DNA of 64,000 nt, taken from positions 54,535 to 118,534 of the forward strand of contig LUUF01000086.1 of the NCBI GenBank assembly GCA_001644045.1, given 5' to 3'. Within the stretch, counting starts at the first letter, position 1. Every line of letters starts with the position of its first letter. The stretch comes from Methylomonas methanica. GTDB lineage: Bacteria; Pseudomonadota; Gammaproteobacteria; Methylococcales; Methylomonadaceae. Shown here piece after piece: positions 54,067-63,981 of the stretch. The notes beneath the pieces were generated by a model. The model was not told the origin of the DNA. It saw only the letters and a program-made list of their open reading frames with translations, and searched no databases. The translations under genes and the position numbers were made by a program.

Positions 54067-55314
54067 TTAATCTATGGTTTCCACCCAATGGCAACGTTCC
54101 TTAACGATAGGCGCGGTGTGCTCGTTAGCGATACCTTTGGCGATCAATGCAATCACGCGGTCGTCGGTGTCGTAGCCGATGTGGGCATCCATGGGGTTAG
54201 CCAGCTTACCCAAGCCGAACGCGTCATAGACTCTGGCCACGTTGATGTTGATGTTGGTGACGTTAATGCACAGCCGCGAATCCAGGTATTTATTCACGAA
54301 ATCGTGCGGGATGGCGTAACTTAGCAAGTCGTTGGGGTCGCTAAACGCGATCACCGAGGTCTTGGCCATGATCCTGTCGTTATATTTGGCGCCTTCGCTA
54401 CGGCAATAGCTATCGGCCTGGTTGGCAACTTCCGGCAGCGCCCGCCCCAACTGCAGCATGGGCAATTGGTTGGACATCATATAAATCGGTATCTCTTTAT
54501 TCTTCAACACATTGGTCAAGGCCGTGTAATAGTTTGCGGTCTCGCCATTGCTTAGTTTCGAGGCAATCTGTTGCAAGCCGTCAATAGTGATGCGGCTACC
54601 CAAGCTGTGTGAGACAAACGCATAGCTATCGTTATAAAACGGCGTAACGTTCTTGGTGGAACAGGTTTGTTTGACGTCGTCCGGCAGACTGTTCCAGTCG
54701 CCCTGAATCATCCAGCAAAAGGATTGCGCGAATGCCGACAAGATATCTTCGCGCTTCTCACCCAGATAAATGATGGGGTCGGGGCCGGTATCGTTGGAGA
54801 ATTTTTTTAACAAATCGTTGACTTCTGCGCGGCGAAAGGACTGTTCGCCCGAGTTATCGTAGGACAATACTTCTTTTTCCTTGGCGCTGATCTCCGACCA
54901 GGTAAGCTCGTAAAACAGCATTTCCTGGGATTTGCTGGCGTCCAGATAGCGGTGGATACGCAAATTACCCAGCGGTCGCTCAATACCTTTTGCATCGGAT
55001 AAGCGGATATTTTTTACATTTCTGCTGGTGACGGTCAGATCAAGCTCCTTGGCCAGTTTTTCCATGAACTGGGTGGAGTAACCAGGCAAGTGGTTACCGA
55101 CACCATGCACCATCAGCAGCTTCATTTTCCGATCATGCACTTCCAATTGCGGTTTGATGCCTTCGAATTTTTCGCCCTTGATTTCGCAAATGCGTGTGTC
55201 TTCTTCTTCCTGTTTTTCCAGAATCGCTTCGGTAATACCTTTGCCTAGACTGGCGCAACCGTTTAACAGCACGCTGATCGCCAGTATCAGCAGCTTGATG
55301 TCGACTTTTTTCAT
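54067..55314 (-). CDS. Lipoprotein with alpha/beta-hydrolase-like fold
   Basis: A 415-residue protein. The ATG at 55314 opens a lipoprotein signal with lipobox LNGC near residue 19; the longer frame is rejected. After a charged linker, LLMVHGVGNHLPGY fits the oxyanion region of an alpha/beta hydrolase. A nucleophile-elbow-like SHSLGSR near residue 235 has Ser in place of the last Gly-type residue spacing of a standard GxSxG (S-H-S-L-G). AFSDPNDLLSYAI near residue 325 could hold the catalytic acid. It would be a membrane-anchored lipase or esterase-like protein; no substrate is known to me. Confidence 0.75.
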   Translation of the reverse strand: MKKVDIKLLILAISVLLNGCASLGKGITEAILEKQEEEDTRICEIKGEKFEGIKPQLEVHDRKMKLLMVHGVGNHLPGYSTQFMEKLAKELDLTVTSRNVKNIRLSDAKGIERPLGNLRIHRYLDASKSQEMLFYELTWSEISAKEKEVLSYDNSGEQSFRRAEVNDLLKKFSNDTGPDPIIYLGEKREDILSAFAQSFCWMIQGDWNSLPDDVKQTCSTKNVTPFYNDSYAFVSHSLGSRITIDGLQQIASKLSNGETANYYTALTNVLKNKEIPIYMMSNQLPMLQLGRALPEVANQADSYCRSEGAKYNDRIMAKTSVIAFSDPNDLLSYAIPHDFVNKYLDSRLCINVTNININVARVYDAFGLGKLANPMDAHIGYDTDDRVIALIAKGIANEHTAPIVKERCHWVETID

Positions 55315-55518
55315 GTCTTGGATAATGTTTATTGCCGGGGATTGGTGGATTTGCCGTCGCAGCCTTCGCATTCAGCGAATGGCTGCTTGTGGTCGTGCGC
55401 GGATTTTATGATAAATCGCAGCGCGTCGGGAGGCTCAATCGGTGCGTAAATTGTAAATCTCGGTAAAAATGGCGTGTTTTAAGCATAAACCCACGCGCGT
55501 TAAACCAGCACGGCCGGA

Positions 55519-55866
55519 TTATTCCTTGTCCAGTTTCTTCTTGGCCGCATCGGCTTGCGCACCGATTTTTTCCACGGTATCCCGATACTTGGCCTGTGCT
55601 TGGTTGGCATGGTCGGCGATGATGCCGTTATCGGTATTGGCTTCCTTGATCAAGCATTCGAAATAGTCGCGGGATTTTTGTTGCCAGGTGTTGATAGCGG
55701 CGATGCTTTTATTGTAAGCCTCGACATTGCCGGCATCGATGGTGGGTGCTTCCGGCACTACGCCGCAGCCGCTAGGTTGCCAGCTGCCGTTGTTCAGGCT
55801 GCCGGCTTGGGCTGGCATTGCGAAAATGATGGACAGCAGGGCGGCAATGGTTATTTTGTATTTCAT
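55519..55866 (-). CDS. Small secreted protein of unknown function
   Basis: A 115-residue protein. The ATG at 55866 follows AAAAGGAGTT, so the longer frame is rejected. The signal peptide ends about residue 20 (AQA/G). The mature part has a proline-containing NGSWQPSGCGVVPEAPTID start, then a charged helix to the C-terminus (YFECLIKEANTDNG onward), with two cysteines that could pair. I do not recognise a family. Confidence 0.78.
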   Translation of the reverse strand: MKYKITIAALLSIIFAMPAQAGSLNNGSWQPSGCGVVPEAPTIDAGNVEAYNKSIAAINTWQQKSRDYFECLIKEANTDNGIIADHANQAQAKYRDTVEKIGAQADAAKKKLDKE

Positions 55867-56005
55867 TCGGCTAACTCCTTTTGTAGGAAAAAATCTAAGA
55901 AAAATCAACGCCACGAACTGCAGCTTGGGCAATCCATTAGCAGGCCCGGATTATTCCGCAACTTGCAGTAAATGCCAACGCCGGCGGAATGTCTATTGGT
56001 GGGCT

Positions 56006-56884
56006 TTAAGTCAACATTTGCCGGATATGCTCGATCTCATCCTTGGCCTGGTCGAGGATATTGATGCTCAAATCCGCATCCAGATTGCCTTTTGCCAATT
56101 TTTTATAAGCCGGCAATTCATCCAGTTTGGGCATTTGTTTGATGTCTATCTTGCCGATGAAACTATGCAATTGCGAGATCATTACAATATCGCTGTAACT
56201 GGCGGTTTCGCCGCTGTCGCGGTGCCAGTTTTCGGCGTGGATGATCACGTCTTCAAAGTCGCTGGGAAAATCCCATTTTCGGACGATTTGCACGCCTATC
56301 GGGCTGCGTAACTCGCGAACCGCTTCGGCCAAATCGGTGGGATTAGCCAAAATCTCCGGTTGCCGGTCGGCATAGGCCAGGATCGGCACCACGCCTATGT
56401 CGTGGATCAAGCCGGCCAACATGGCTCGGTCCGGATCGAAACCGGGAGTTTTATGGGCAAACACCGCGCTAATCGCGGCAACATAACTGCTGTGCGCCCA
56501 AAGCTCCTGCATCTTGCGGCGAATCACCGGGGATTTAGCGTTAAACACCGCTTTCAATGCAAATGCGGTAATGATGTCCTGAGCGGCTTTCAAACCCAAA
56601 CGCGTCAACGCCTCCGGACAGCTTTCGATCTTGCGTCGGCCCCGGTATAACGGACTATTGGAAATTTTCACCAAGCGCGCGGTAATGCTGGGGTCGATTT
56701 GCACGACTCTGGCGATTTTATTGCTGTTGGCGTTGGGTTCGTTAATCGCACGGCGGATTTTTACCGATACATCCGGGATGGTCGGTAACGCCAAGGAATC
56801 GGATTGCATGTACTTAAAACAATCCTGATACAGACGATTTTTTGCCAGTTTGGCGGACAGCGCTTGGGAATGGGCCTCGGTCAT
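56006..56884 (-). CDS. HDOD domain protein
   Basis: A 292-residue HDOD signalling protein. The ATG at 56884 is chosen because an upstream extension would run into prmB. Typical blocks are LPTIPDVSVKIRRAINEP, IDPSITARLVKISNSPLYRG and SCPEALTRLGLKAAQDI, with the metal-site remnant MLAGLIHDIGVVPIL. HDOD proteins act in signalling networks (chemotaxis, c-di-GMP); the partner is not evident. It is divergent from prmB. Confidence 0.88.
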   Translation of the reverse strand: MTEAHSQALSAKLAKNRLYQDCFKYMQSDSLALPTIPDVSVKIRRAINEPNANSNKIARVVQIDPSITARLVKISNSPLYRGRRKIESCPEALTRLGLKAAQDIITAFALKAVFNAKSPVIRRKMQELWAHSSYVAAISAVFAHKTPGFDPDRAMLAGLIHDIGVVPILAYADRQPEILANPTDLAEAVRELRSPIGVQIVRKWDFPSDFEDVIIHAENWHRDSGETASYSDIVMISQLHSFIGKIDIKQMPKLDELPAYKKLAKGNLDADLSINILDQAKDEIEHIRQMLT

Positions 56885-56972
56885 TAACTTTGCTTTATTC
56901 GGGCAAGCGGCGGGGGATTGGTTTAAAATCCGCTGCTGCATTTTTAAACGTATTTTTAAGTATAGACACGCT

Positions 56973-57902
56973 ATGAATATAACAGGCCCGGATGTTATCA
57001 CAACCCTCAGCAGCATCAGAGACTATATTCGCTGGGCTGCCAGCCGTTTTGCCGAGCACCGGGTTTTTCTAGGCCACGGCACCGTCACGCCTTTGGATGA
57101 AGCTGCGGCCATCGTGTTGCATACCTTGTATCAGCCTTACGATTTGGATCACGGCTATCTGGATTCGGTACTGACTATGGCGGAACGCCAAGCGGTTGTG
57201 GCTTTAATCGAGCGGCGCATCGTCGAACGTAAACCCTCCGCCTATTTGACCCATGAAGCCATTTTTGCCGGTCTGTCTTTTTATGTCGATGAACGGGTCT
57301 TGGTGCCGCGCTCGCCGATTGCCGAGCTAATCGCCGAACGCTTCGAGCCTTGGGTTGAAGAAACCCAGGTGTTCAACATCCTGGATTTATGTACCGGTAG
57401 CGCCTGCATCGCTATCGCCTGCGCCTATGCTTTTCCGGATGCGCAAGTGGATGCGGTGGAGCTCTCGGACGACGCGTTGGCGGTGGCACGGATCAACATC
57501 GAAAAGCATCAATTGGAAGAACAAGTCCAACTCTATCAATCCGACTTGTTTAACGAATTGCCGGCCAAGCCTTACGACATCATCGTCAGCAATCCGCCCT
57601 ACGTCGCCATCGCCGAATGGGAAAGCCTGCCTGCCGAGTTTCACGCCGAGCCCGAGATGGGCTTTACCGGCGGCGAGCACGGCCTGGATCTGGTGTTGCG
57701 GATCCTGGTCGATGCCAAAAAATATCTGGCGGAGCAGGGCATTTTGATCATCGAAGTAGGCAGCAGCGCCGAAACCTTGCAGGAAATGTTCCCCGACGTG
57801 CCGTTCCAATGGCTGGAATTCGAGCGCGGCGGCGACGGCGTATTTCTGCTGACCGCCGCACAAGTCTCTCTTTATCACTCACTTTTTGCCAGCGCTTTAT
57901 AA
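56973..57902 (+). CDS. prmB: Ribosomal protein L3 N5-glutamine methyltransferase
   Basis: A 309-residue methyltransferase starting at the ATG 56973. The N-terminal helical domain ([14 protein letters not shown]) is followed by a SAM domain with [20 protein letters not shown] and the NPPY active site in [18 protein letters not shown]. It lies directly before aroC, the usual gammaproteobacterial prmB-aroC pair, which favours PrmB over the release-factor enzyme PrmC. The substrate is the glutamine of L3. Confidence 0.93.
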   Translation: MNITGPDVITTLSSIRDYIRWAASRFAEHRVFLGHGTVTPLDEAAAIVLHTLYQPYDLDHGYLDSVLTMAERQAVVALIERRIVERKPSAYLTHEAIFAGLSFYVDERVLVPRSPIAELIAERFEPWVEETQVFNILDLCTGSACIAIACAYAFPDAQVDAVELSDDALAVARINIEKHQLEEQVQLYQSDLFNELPAKPYDIIVSNPPYVAIAEWESLPAEFHAEPEMGFTGGEHGLDLVLRILVDAKKYLAEQGILIIEVGSSAETLQEMFPDVPFQWLEFERGGDGVFLLTAAQVSLYHSLFASAL

Positions 57903-57904
57903 CC

Positions 57905-58993
57905 ATGTCCGGAAACAGCATAGGAAAATTATTTACCGTTACTACCTCTGGCGAAAGCCATGGCCCGGCCTTATTGGCTATCGTCGATGGCTGCCCTCCG
58001 GGGCTGGAATTGTCGGAGGCCGATTTGCAGCTTGATCTGGACCGGCGCAAACCGGGCACATCCCGGCATACCACGCAACGCCGCGAAGCGGACGAAGTGA
58101 AAATCCTGTCCGGCGTATTTGAAGGCAAAACTACCGGCTGCCCGATTGGCCTGCTGATCGAAAACACCGACCAGCGCTCGAAGGATTATTCGAAAATTGC
58201 CGAGAGTTTTAGGCCCGGCCATGCCGATTACACCTATCAACATAAATACGGGTTTAGAGATTATCGCGGCGGCGGCCGCTCCTCTGCGCGGGAAACCGCG
58301 ATGCGGGTCGCGGCTGGCGCGATTGCCAAGAAATATCTGTTTCAACAGCACGGCATCCTGGTGCGCGGTTATTTGTCGCAATTGGGTCCGGTCAAGATCG
58401 ACGCGTTCGATTGGAACGAAATTCCGAATAATCCATTCTTCTGCCCCGACGCCGGCAAGGTCGAGGAAATGGAAAAATACATGGATGCCTTGCGCAAGGA
58501 AGGCGAATCGATAGGTGCGAAGATCGAAGTCATCGCCAGCAATGTGCCGCCCGGTTTGGGCGAGCCGATTTTCGACCGTCTGGATGCCGAATTGGCCTAT
58601 GCCTTGATGAGCATCAATGCGGTAAAAGGTGTAGAAATCGGCGACGGTTTTGACTGCATCGACACCAAAGGCACGCAATTTCGCGATGAAATCACCCCTG
58701 AAGGCTTTTTAAGCAACCATGCCGGCGGCATCCTCGGTGGTATTTCCAGTGGCCAGGACATCGTGGCCCGGATTGCTTTGAAACCCACCTCCAGCCTGCG
58801 TTTGCCGGGTCGCAGTATCAACACCAAAGGCGAACCGATCGAAGTGGTCACCGAAGGTCGCCACGATCCATGCGTCGGTATCCGCGCCACGCCTATCGCC
58901 GAAGCGATGGTCGCCATCGTGCTGATGGATCATTTGTTGCGGCATCGCGCGCAGAATCTGCATGTAAATTCCGGGTTGCCGATCCTGCGCTGA
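57905..58993 (+). CDS. aroC: Chorismate synthase
   Basis: A 362-residue enzyme of the shikimate pathway that makes chorismate with reduced FMN. It shows [20 protein letters not shown] at the start, [26 protein letters not shown] and the C-terminal [20 protein letters not shown]. It starts 2 bases after prmB and its stop abuts the next ATG, so prmB, aroC and the MFS gene are co-transcribed. Confidence 0.97.
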   Translation: MSGNSIGKLFTVTTSGESHGPALLAIVDGCPPGLELSEADLQLDLDRRKPGTSRHTTQRREADEVKILSGVFEGKTTGCPIGLLIENTDQRSKDYSKIAESFRPGHADYTYQHKYGFRDYRGGGRSSARETAMRVAAGAIAKKYLFQQHGILVRGYLSQLGPVKIDAFDWNEIPNNPFFCPDAGKVEEMEKYMDALRKEGESIGAKIEVIASNVPPGLGEPIFDRLDAELAYALMSINAVKGVEIGDGFDCIDTKGTQFRDEITPEGFLSNHAGGILGGISSGQDIVARIALKPTSSLRLPGRSINTKGEPIEVVTEGRHDPCVGIRATPIAEAMVAIVLMDHLLRHRAQNLHVNSGLPILR

Positions 58994-60148
58994 ATGAGCG
59001 TACCTTACTGGCGCTTATCCGGGTTTTACTTTTGTTATTTCGCCACGCTGGGCGCATTCCTGCCGTTTTGGAGTCTGTATTTAAAGCAAGTCGGCTTCGC
59101 CGCCACCGAAATTGGCGAGCTGACTGCGTTTTTAGTGGCTACCAAGATCATTGCACCAAACTATTGGGGTTGGTTGGCGGACAAGACCGGCCGTAATCTG
59201 AGCCTGATCCGCATCACCTCCCTGCTGTCCGTGCTGTGTTTTGCCGGTTTTTTGTACCGTAGCGATTACCTCTGGTTTGCGGCGGTGACGGTGATCTTCA
59301 GTTTTTTCTGGAACGCTACCCTGCCGCAGTTCGAAGCCGCGACCTTGTTTCATCTGCAAGCCGAACCGCAGCGTTATAGTCATATCAGGCTGTGGGGTTC
59401 GATTGGTTTTATTGCGGCGGTGCTGGGCATAGGCCGGTTTCTGGATCATTTCAGCATTGCCTATTTGCTGTGGATTATCGGCAGTTTGATGCTGCTGAAT
59501 TGGTTGATGGCGCTGATTACGCCGGAAGCGAAGCCGCGTTTAATACATACCGAAACCGGCGGTATCCGGCAGATTTTACTCAAGCCGGAGCTGCTGGCGT
59601 TTTTGCTGGTTTACATGTTGTTGCAAGTCGCGCACGGCCCGTACTACGTGTTTTATTCGGTTTACCTGAAACAACACGGCTATTCTGCGACGGAAACCGG
59701 TTTGCTGTGGGCCACCGGTGTCGCTGCTGAGGTACTGTTGTTCATCACGATGCGCCAGTTGTTGAAATGGTTCACGCCTCGTACGTTATTGTTAACATCG
59801 ATATTTCTTAGCGTAGTGCGCTGGTTATTAATCGCCGACGGGGTCGATTCGCTTGCACTGACGATAAGCGCGCAACTGTTGCATGCGGCGACTTTTGGCG
59901 TGGCGCACGTGGTGGCTATGCAGTTGCTGTATCACTATTTCGGCGAACGCCATCAGAGCAAAGGCCAAGCGCTGTACAGCAGTATCAGTTTTGGTATGGG
60001 CGGGATGATAGGCAGTCTTTACAGCGGCTATTTCTGGGATATGCTGGGTGGACGTCTGGTTTATATCATCGCCGCGCTGGTGTGTTGCGTGGCCTTGCTG
60101 ATTGCCTATATCGGCGTGGCTCGGGAATCTCGCCCCGGATTGGGTTAA
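58994..60148 (+). CDS. MFS transporter (HcaT/LacY-like)
   Basis: A 384-residue protein with about 12 helices, of the MFS_1_like group. The first helix region RLSGFYFCYFATLGAFLPFWSLYL and the loop WGWLADKTGR are typical; QSKGQALYSSISFGMGGMIG lies in the C-terminal half. The substrate is unknown (relatives carry phenylpropionate or nucleosides). It begins directly after the aroC stop, so it depends on that transcript. Confidence 0.88.
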   Translation: MSVPYWRLSGFYFCYFATLGAFLPFWSLYLKQVGFAATEIGELTAFLVATKIIAPNYWGWLADKTGRNLSLIRITSLLSVLCFAGFLYRSDYLWFAAVTVIFSFFWNATLPQFEAATLFHLQAEPQRYSHIRLWGSIGFIAAVLGIGRFLDHFSIAYLLWIIGSLMLLNWLMALITPEAKPRLIHTETGGIRQILLKPELLAFLLVYMLLQVAHGPYYVFYSVYLKQHGYSATETGLLWATGVAAEVLLFITMRQLLKWFTPRTLLLTSIFLSVVRWLLIADGVDSLALTISAQLLHAATFGVAHVVAMQLLYHYFGERHQSKGQALYSSISFGMGGMIGSLYSGYFWDMLGGRLVYIIAALVCCVALLIAYIGVARESRPGLG

Positions 60149-60182
60149 AATTGATTAGTTTCATGAAAGAGGGATAGACATT

Positions 60183-60797
60183 GTGTTTGAAGTAATCAAA
60201 AACGGCGGCTGGATGATGGCGCCGATCATCTTGTGCTCCATCGTGGCGATGGCGATCATCGGCGAACGCTTTTGGTCCTTACAGCGCAAACGCATCATTC
60301 CCGCCGATTTGGTGCCGTACATTTGGCAATTGCATCGGGATAAAAAGTTGGATGAGCCGACTATCAGACGCATCAAACTCAGTTCGCCGCTGGGGCGGAT
60401 TCTGGCCGCGGGTTTGCTGAATCGCAAACACGGCCGGGAAATCATGAAATCCAGTATTGAAGAAGTCGGCCGGCAGGTGACTCACGAGTTGGAGCGTTAT
60501 TTGAATGCGCTGGGCAGCATCGCGTCGATCACGCCCTTACTCGGATTGCTGGGTACAGTGGACGGCATTATCCGGGTGTTTTCCGACATCGCGATCGGCG
60601 GTATGGGCGATCCGGCCGTGTTGAGCGGCGGGATTTCCGAAGCCTTGATTTGTACTGCGTCAGGGTTAACCGTGGCGATTCCCAGCCTGTTTTTTCACCG
60701 TTATTTCGAACGGCTGGTTGACGATCACGTGGTGCGGATGGAAGAAGAATCGCTACGCCTGATCGACATCATGCAAGGCGCACGCGAGGATATTTAA
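60183..60797 (+). CDS. exbB: MotA/TolQ/ExbB-family proton channel
   Basis: A 204-residue protein with three helices: near residues 8-26, 105-130 (containing ASITPLLGLLGTVDGIIRVF) and 150-172 (ISEALICTASGLTVAIPSLFF). That is ExbB architecture. With the ExbD-like protein encoded next (one-base overlap, TAATG), it should use the proton motive force across the inner membrane. No TonB gene adjoins. It heads the exbB-exbD-lpxK-trm112-kdsB transcript, where msbA often stands in other gammaproteobacteria. It starts at GTG with AGAGGG upstream. Confidence 0.88.
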   Translation: MFEVIKNGGWMMAPIILCSIVAMAIIGERFWSLQRKRIIPADLVPYIWQLHRDKKLDEPTIRRIKLSSPLGRILAAGLLNRKHGREIMKSSIEEVGRQVTHELERYLNALGSIASITPLLGLLGTVDGIIRVFSDIAIGGMGDPAVLSGGISEALICTASGLTVAIPSLFFHRYFERLVDDHVVRMEEESLRLIDIMQGAREDI

Positions 60798-61231
60798 TGC
60801 AATTCCGCCGCAAACGCCGCACGCAGGTCGATATCGGCTTAATTCCGATGATAGACGTGTTGCTGGTTTTACTGTTTTTCTTCATGGTGGCCACCACCTT
60901 TCGCCATCATTCCGAATTGAAGATCAACTTACCTGAAGCCCAAGGCAGCGATGCGGCGGAGCAGGGTAAAGTGATTAATTTATACGTCGATGCCAAAGGT
61001 ACTTATGCCTTAGCCGGCGACGATAACCAGTTTCATGAACTGGTAAATCAAAACCTAGACGGCTTGAAGGCAGCCTTGGCGCAAACCGCCGGCGAATCCA
61101 GGCTGTTGCCGTTTATCATCAGCGCCGACGGTAAAGCCCCGCACCAGGCGGTAGTCAGCGCGCTGGATGTGGCGAACCAATTGGGTTTTCATCACATCAC
61201 TTTTGCCATCAACAGACCGGAAAAACCGTGA
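60797..61231 (+). CDS. exbD: ExbD/TolR-family biopolymer transport protein
   Basis: A 144-residue protein with a single N-terminal helix carrying the key aspartate in LIPMIDVLLVLLFFFMV, and a small periplasmic domain (INLPEAQGSDAAEQGKVINL; DGKAPHQAVVSALDVANQLG). It partners with the ExbB-like subunit. Its end overlaps the lpxK start (GTGA at 61228), so translation is coupled. Confidence 0.9.
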   Translation: MQFRRKRRTQVDIGLIPMIDVLLVLLFFFMVATTFRHHSELKINLPEAQGSDAAEQGKVINLYVDAKGTYALAGDDNQFHELVNQNLDGLKAALAQTAGESRLLPFIISADGKAPHQAVVSALDVANQLGFHHITFAINRPEKP

Positions 61232-62229
61232 ACAAGAAACTAGTCAAATGGTTTGAGGACGCCTGGTACAAGGAAATGTATATTTCTGCCTGGCTGATGC
61301 CGTGGTCGATGCTGTATGTCGATGCGATTCGCTTGCGGCGCTTTTTGTACCGCATCGGCGTGTTGAAAAAAACCAGGCTGCCGGTGCCGGTGATTATCGT
61401 CGGCAACATCACGGTGGGCGGCACCGGCAAGACGCCGTTGGTGATCTGGATGGTCGAATTCCTGAAACAAAACGGCTATAAACCGGGCGTGATCAGTCGC
61501 GGTTATGCAGGCGCGGCCAGCACCAGTCCGCAAGCCGTCACCGCCGATAGCGACCCGGCACAAGTCGGTGACGAAGCGGTGTTGTTGGCTAAGCGTTGCG
61601 CTTGTCCGGTTGTGGTGGGGGCAGAGCGGGTAGCGGCCGGCCGGCAATTGTTGTCAAGCAACGCCTGCGACGTGCTGATTTCCGACGACGGTTTGCAGCA
61701 TTATGCGCTGGAACGCGACATCGAGATCGTCGTGATAGACGGCCAGCGCCGCTTCGGTAACGGCTATTGCTTACCAGTCGGACCTCTACGCGAACCGCCG
61801 GAGCGGGTCAAGCATGTCGATCTAGTGGTGGTCAACGGCCCGAATGAATTGCTGGAAGGCGAATTGCCCATGCACTGCAAGGGCCAGCAACTGATCAATT
61901 TAAAAACCGGCGAACGAAAGTTGCTGTCTGACTTCAACGGCATGGCCTGCAATGCCGTTGCCGCGATTGGCAACCCGGCACGCTTCTATACGCAATTGGC
62001 CGCCGCCGATCTGGATTGTCAAACCCATGCCTTCCCGGATCACCACCTCTTTACTGCCGAGGATCTGCAATTTAAAGATTCACGTCCGGTGCTTATGACC
62101 GAAAAAGATGCGATTAAATGCGCCCGCTTCGCCAGCGACCAGTACTGGTATTTACCCATCGATGCCGAACTGCCCGAGGCATTTTCCCAACAACTCTTAA
62201 AACTACTCAAAGACAAAGCTCATGGATAA
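61228..62229 (+). CDS. lpxK: Tetraacyldisaccharide 4'-kinase
   Basis: A 333-residue lipid A kinase. It shows [17 protein letters not shown] (Walker A), [27 protein letters not shown] and [16 protein letters not shown], then the late [12 protein letters not shown] block. It phosphorylates the lipid A disaccharide at the inner membrane. It starts at a GTG overlapping exbD and its end overlaps trm112 by 8 bases. Confidence 0.95.
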   Translation: MNKKLVKWFEDAWYKEMYISAWLMPWSMLYVDAIRLRRFLYRIGVLKKTRLPVPVIIVGNITVGGTGKTPLVIWMVEFLKQNGYKPGVISRGYAGAASTSPQAVTADSDPAQVGDEAVLLAKRCACPVVVGAERVAAGRQLLSSNACDVLISDDGLQHYALERDIEIVVIDGQRRFGNGYCLPVGPLREPPERVKHVDLVVVNGPNELLEGELPMHCKGQQLINLKTGERKLLSDFNGMACNAVAAIGNPARFYTQLAAADLDCQTHAFPDHHLFTAEDLQFKDSRPVLMTEKDAIKCARFASDQYWYLPIDAELPEAFSQQLLKLLKDKAHG

Positions 62230-62413
62230 AAAACTGCTCGAGATTCTGGCCTGCCCGCTGTGCAAAAGCTCCCTGATTTACGACAAAGACAAACAGGAAT
62301 TGATTTGCAAGGCCGACAATTTAGCCTTCCCGATCCGCGACGATATTCCGGTGATGCTGGAAGACGAAGCCCGCGAATTGAGTTTCGAAGAAGCGGACGC
62401 GCTGCGCAAATGA
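62222..62413 (+). CDS. ycaR: Trm112 family protein (YcaR-like)
   Basis: A 63-residue protein with the CPLC knuckle and one further cysteine ([11 protein letters not shown], then DDIPVML). It is the usual small gene between lpxK and kdsB in gammaproteobacteria. Its role is unclear; Trm112 relatives activate methyltransferases. It overlaps both neighbours, lpxK by 8 bases and kdsB by 4. Confidence 0.93.
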   Translation: MDKKLLEILACPLCKSSLIYDKDKQELICKADNLAFPIRDDIPVMLEDEARELSFEEADALRK

Positions 62414-63192
62414 GCACCGGTTTTAAAGTCGTCATTCCGGCTCGCTACGGTTCCACCCGCTTGCCGGGCAAACCCTTGCTGGACATCGCCGGTAAGCCGA
62501 TGATAGTGCATGTTTGCGAACGCGCGCTGGAAGCCGATGCCGAGCAGGTGGTGGTGGCGACCGACGATCAACGTATCTTCGCTGCAGTCGGCGACTTAGG
62601 TTTACAAGCGGTAATGACAGATCCCAACCACCAATCCGGCACCGAACGCATCGCCGAAGTAGCGCGAATTATGGGCTGGGCGGACGAACAAATCGTGGTT
62701 AATCTGCAAGGCGACGAACCCTTGATTCCGCCGGGCTACATTCGCGATGCGGCTCTGGCATTGGCGGGTCAAGATCAGGCTGGCATTGCTACGTTGGCCG
62801 CGAAGATTTTGGATGTGGAAGAAATTTTCAATCCGAATGCGGTGAAGGTCGTTTTGGACAAAAACGGGTATGCACTGTATTTCAGCCGGGCGGCGATTCC
62901 CTGGAACCGTTCGACTTTTCCTGATCAGCACGATATAGCGTCTTCTAGTTTGCCGCATCTCAGGCATATTGGTATGTATGCTTATACGGTGGGTTTTTTG
63001 CAACGCTATTGCAGTTGGTCTGTGTCGCAGTTAGAGGGTGTCGAGTCGTTGGAGCAGCTTAGGATTCTTTGGCATGGGGAGCCGGTTTTGGTTCGTATCG
63101 TTGATAAGACGCCGGAGGCAGGGGTGGATACGGAGGAGGATTTAAATCGTGTTTCTAGGCGATTGTTGTCTGGTTGGCCTACTAAGTCGTAG
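62410..63192 (+). CDS. kdsB: 3-deoxy-manno-octulosonate cytidylyltransferase
   Basis: A 260-residue CMP-Kdo synthetase. The ATG at 62410 overlaps the trm112 stop (ATGA); the longer frame only reads over that gene. It shows [56 protein letters not shown] and [11 protein letters not shown], with [12 protein letters not shown] near the end. It activates Kdo for lipopolysaccharide inner-core synthesis. It ends the lipid A/Kdo operon. Confidence 0.96.
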   Translation: MSTGFKVVIPARYGSTRLPGKPLLDIAGKPMIVHVCERALEADAEQVVVATDDQRIFAAVGDLGLQAVMTDPNHQSGTERIAEVARIMGWADEQIVVNLQGDEPLIPPGYIRDAALALAGQDQAGIATLAAKILDVEEIFNPNAVKVVLDKNGYALYFSRAAIPWNRSTFPDQHDIASSSLPHLRHIGMYAYTVGFLQRYCSWSVSQLEGVESLEQLRILWHGEPVLVRIVDKTPEAGVDTEEDLNRVSRRLLSGWPTKS

Positions 63193-63208
63193 GGTTTTCT
63201 GTAAAATT

Positions 63209-63635
63209 ATGGATATGCCAGTTATCGTTGCCACTATCACCGCAGTAGCCTCAGTTTTTGTTGCCATACTTACATTCTGGTTTACAAAACAAAAGGAAAG
63301 AGAAGCGGAAGTAAGAAAACAAAAAACTTGAACTTTATCGAGACTTGATAGAGTCATTCAGCGGCATTGTCGGTACTGATGACAGTCCCGATGGCCAAAA
63401 GCGTTTCGCAATAGCATGCAATAATCTCAGTCTGATAGCCTCTCAGGAGGTTTTGATTGCACTTCATGAATTTCAGCTAGGAATTCGCAAGTCGAATTCT
63501 AATGTTTCTATTGAGCGGCACGATGCATTACTTAAAAAGTTAATGCTGGCTATCCGTAGCGATTTAGGTTTGGCGGAAAAAAATGATTCTCAGAAATTAG
63601 ATTTTCATTTGTGGTGTTCTGGTACAAACGGCTAG
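63209..63635 (+). pseudogene. Small membrane protein, frameshifted
   Basis: The first frame (from ATG 63209) gives a signal-anchor VIVATITAVASVFVAILTFWF and a charged stretch ending EAEVRKQKT. The frame one base over continues without a break as KLELYRDLIESFSGIVG and ends at 63635. One A too many in the run at about 63322-63327 would explain it. Joined, it would be about 141 residues, a single-span protein with a helical cytoplasmic part. It is either a true mutation or a homopolymer reading error. No family recognised. Confidence 0.6.
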
Positions 63636-63725
63636 TTTCGCACCTACGCAGCCTCGACGGATTGAAAAATAATGTTTCGCTAACGCGAAGCTTGATTTAA
63701 TCGGGTTCTCGCACCCGAAGGCGAG

Positions 63726-63757
63726 ATACTTTCTTTTGCTCCGCCAAAAGAAAGTAT
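63726..63757. repeat. 13-base perfect inverted repeat
   Basis: ATACTTTCTTTTG (63726-63738) and CAAAAGAAAGTAT (63745-63757) frame a 6-base loop, CTCCGC. The motif with its AAAGAAAAGGC tail is a kind of dispersed repeat seen in many proteobacterial genomes. It lies in a non-coding stretch (63636-64000). Confidence 0.7.
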
Positions 63758-63887
63758 CCAAAGAAAAGGCGGCCCGGATGCCGCTTTTATCCTGCGCGCC
63801 GAAGCTTTTATCGAGGGTCGGCATACGGGGGAACACCGTCGCTGTGTAGCAGGGGTGGATTAATGTTTTCTCGTGGTCTTTAACGCT

Positions 63888-63981
63888 CCCTCTCCTTGCG
63901 GGAGAGGGTTGGGGTGAGGGGAATATACTTGCAACATTTGTTTGTACTCCCTCATCCTAACCTTCTCCCTGGGGGAGAAGG
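63888..63981. repeat. REPIN-like pair of inverted palindromic repeats
   Basis: The first unit is CCCTCTCC (63888-63895) with GGAGAGGG (63901-63908), followed by TTGGGGTGAGGGG. The second, in opposite orientation, has CCTTCTCCC (63961-63969) with GGGAGAAGG (63973-63981), preceded by CTCCCTCATCCTAA. The pair, about 40 bases apart, has the build of a REP doublet, an element dispersed in intergenic DNA. The rest of 63636-64000 shows no gene. Confidence 0.75.

Noticed and set aside
63597..63836. 79-codon minus-strand frame at the window end
   Set aside because: It runs through the inverted repeat region; such frames arise from repeat composition and carry no start site of quality.
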